64,000 bases of DNA, taken from assembly GCF_005116645.1 (NCBI RefSeq), contig NZ_SWCM01000001.1, positions 830,947 through 894,946 of the forward strand, in the 5' to 3' direction. Each line of letters starts with the position of its first letter. Position 1 is the stretch's first letter. This DNA comes from Desulfopila sp. IMCC35006. Its GTDB lineage: Bacteria; Desulfobacterota; Desulfobulbia; Desulfobulbales; Desulfocapsaceae. The notes under the pieces were generated by a model. The model made no database searches, was not told the origin of the DNA, and saw nothing but the letters and a program-made list of their open reading frames with translations. Shown here piece after piece: positions 62,400 through 64,000 of this stretch. The translations under genes were made by a program, and so were the position numbers.

Positions 62400-64000
62400 T
62401 CAGCATGGAGATAATATCTTTGCAAGATTATTCTGCAGATCAGATATACTAAAGGGTTTAGGCAGAAAAACGTCCGGTTGACTCCCCTGCTCCTTACTAA
62501 AGACTAATTCACTTTCAGAATAGCCACTGCTCAACAATATTGGAATAGTAGGATTGCTCTTCCTGATTACTTTCATGGCTTCAATTCCATCCATTTCAGG
62601 CATTGCAACGTCCATAACAATTGCACAATAATCGATTTCGGGCTCACTGAATTTGGCCACGGCTTCTCTGCCGTTGACAGCCGTATCCACATTGAATCCC
62701 AGTATGGTAAGAATTTTCCTGCCGACATCAAGGACACTACTTTCATCATCAACAAGTAAAATATTACCTGACAACTTTGTTGACGGAACCTTTGAATCAC
62801 CTGAAACTAAACTTGGTTGTTCTGATGAGGAGTCAAGGGACGGCAACAGTATTTTTACCTTTGTCCCGCTCTCTGGATTGCTATCAAAAGTTAGCGCCCC
62901 TTGGTGTGTCTGCATAACGCCTGCTGACAAGGCAAGCCCCAGCCCCCTGCCGACAAACTTGGTGGTATAGAAAGGATCAAAAACCTTAGGCAGATCTTCA
63001 GCACTTACCCCTTGCCCTGAATCTTTTATCTGGCAGAAAGAATACATTCCATTTTTGAGATCGGTATCCTGAAAATATAAGGGGAATTGATCTTTGGCGA
63101 AGTAGTCGCTACCAAAGGTGATTTCGATGGTTCCTGAATCCCCTTTGAGCGATTCCAATGCGTTAGTTACTATGTTCTCGATCACCACTTTCAATTGTTG
63201 CCGATCTATACGACAATAAAACGGGCAAACGGAATGTTTAAATTCCAGATTAATTGTGGAGAGAAAGAGGTGCTTTAGGGCAGTGACTGCTTCTCTTACC
63301 ACTTCCACCAGAGACACTTCGCGGGGAGTCAGAGGTTGCTGGCCAACATAACTGAGCATACTGGATCCTATCTGCGACGCTCCTTTTGCAGCCAGAAAAG
63401 CGCGCGAGGCCATCACATGCTCTTTTGAAGAGTCAGGCAAATACAGAGTCAAGAGCTGCAGGTTACCCTGTACAGCAACCATAGCATTGTTAAATCGATG
63501 AGCAATAGCGCCAGCCATGTTTTTCAGACTGGCCAGCTTTTTGAGTTCTTCTGTTTGCCGGCTCAATTCCAATCGGCGCTGTTCCTGTTGATGTTGTTCC
63601 GTAATGTCTCTAATTATCAACATTTTTGAAGTGGTTCCATCGTTGTTAGCGATAGGGGTAGCCACAATATCAAACCTGCGGTCATTTGCCATAGTAGGCT
63701 GGTAACGAATCTTCTTTGCTTCTTCGACAACCTCTTTTAGCCTGCAATGTTGGCAGGGACTGTCCTGTCCCATAATTATGCTATGGCAGGTACTGCCGTG
63801 ATAATCACCAAACCAGCCAATCATCGTATTATTCATGATTCTTAGATGATAGTCAGAATCGATGACACACAAGCCCAAACCTATATCATCAATTGCGGTG
63901 ATATAACGTTGCAACTTGCTCTGGGATTGTAGTAATGCCCTTTCCGTCTTCTTACGTTCAGTGATCTCAAAACGCATCTTTTCGTTTGCTTTTACAATAG
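62400..64000 (-). CDS. PAS-containing hybrid histidine kinase, 5' end outside the window
   Basis: The frame is open to the window edge (IVKANEK before the first Met at 63977), so the start is missing. Visible order: coiled linker (ERKKTERALLQSQSKL), PAS domain with a Cys cluster (STCHSIIMGQDSPCQHC), HisKA-like His in GAIAHRFNNAMVAV, HATPase_c (KDSGQGVS, GRGLGLALSAGV), and a C-terminal receiver (LLVDDESSVLDVG, phospho-acceptor in IVMDVAMPEMDG). Output partners are unknown. It may sense redox or ligands through PAS. Confidence 0.92.
   Translation of the reverse strand, partial: IVKANEKMRFEITERKKTERALLQSQSKLQRYITAIDDIGLGLCVIDSDYHLRIMNNTMIGWFGDYHGSTCHSIIMGQDSPCQHCRLKEVVEEAKKIRYQPTMANDRRFDIVATPIANNDGTTSKMLIIRDITEQHQQEQRRLELSRQTEELKKLASLKNMAGAIAHRFNNAMVAVQGNLQLLTLYLPDSSKEHVMASRAFLAAKGASQIGSSMLSYVGQQPLTPREVSLVEVVREAVTALKHLFLSTINLEFKHSVCPFYCRIDRQQLKVVIENIVTNALESLKGDSGTIEITFGSDYFAKDQFPLYFQDTDLKNGMYSFCQIKDSGQGVSAEDLPKVFDPFYTTKFVGRGLGLALSAGVMQTHQGALTFDSNPESGTKVKILLPSLDSSSEQPSLVSGDSKVPSTKLSGNILLVDDESSVLDVGRKILTILGFNVDTAVNGREAVAKFSEPEIDYCAIVMDVAMPEMDGIEAMKVIRKSNPTIPILLSSGYSESELVFSKEQGSQPDVFLPKPFSISDLQNNLAKILSPC

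Overview
The window looks like a chromosomal segment of a sulfate-reducing Desulfobacterota bacterium, most likely Desulfobulbales. The evidence is the gene mix: three TauE/SafE-type transporters, an integrase-fold/TOBE regulator of the TunR type (described in Desulfovibrio), rubrerythrin, an spd-type EF-G1, a eukaryote-type HisA, fused DRTGG-Pta, and molybdenum hydroxylase genes. Base composition is about 50% GC, except for an AT-rich accessory block at about 58.2-62.4 kb. No rRNA, tRNA, CRISPR array or cas gene was recognised.

Layout. 0-15.3 kb holds a stress/anion-transport block: a radical SAM fragment; a minus-strand operon (Usp-membrane fusion, TauE/SafE, tandem Usp, small membrane protein); a Lon protease carrying a receiver domain; an NtrC-type regulator with its histidine kinase; and a plus-strand set (TauE/SafE, membrane protein, PEP-synthase-like phosphotransferase, OmpA lipoprotein). 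A canonical sigma-54 promoter lies before the second TauE gene, and three GTTGC-N5-GCAAC palindromes lie before the first operon, so the two-component pair probably drives both. 15.3-24.5 kb holds a D,D-carboxypeptidase, SlyD-like FKBP, an SDR, the TunR-like regulator divergent from a third TauE gene around a perfect 23-bp inverted repeat, a flavoprotein and a zinc-ribbon serine protease.

24.5-49 kb is mostly housekeeping: ArfB-like hydrolase, AcvB/VirJ hydrolase, KtrBA-type potassium uptake, two DEAD-box helicases, a YprB-like nuclease, MBL hydrolase, HDOD protein, HisA, a RecA-like ATPase, EF-G (with an attenuator-like leader), rubrerythrin, Pgi, Pta and an EAL-HDOD protein. 49-57.7 kb is a seven-gene minus-strand operon: threonine-synthase-like and TrpB-like PLP enzymes, an 8-oxoguanine-deaminase-type amidohydrolase, a three-subunit xanthine-dehydrogenase-type hydroxylase, and a YheO/DauR-like regulator. 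It has a near-consensus sigma-70 promoter.

58.4-61 kb looks like an integron cassette array without an integrase in view: HNH-like, HEPN-like and HNH-like genes, each followed by an attC-like palindrome. The window ends in a hybrid histidine kinase. Two repeat families are scattered between genes: a roughly 166-bp palindromic element whose stem arms co-vary between copies, and a modular hairpin repeat forming a tandem array at 22.7-23.3 kb with one unit at 45.1 kb.
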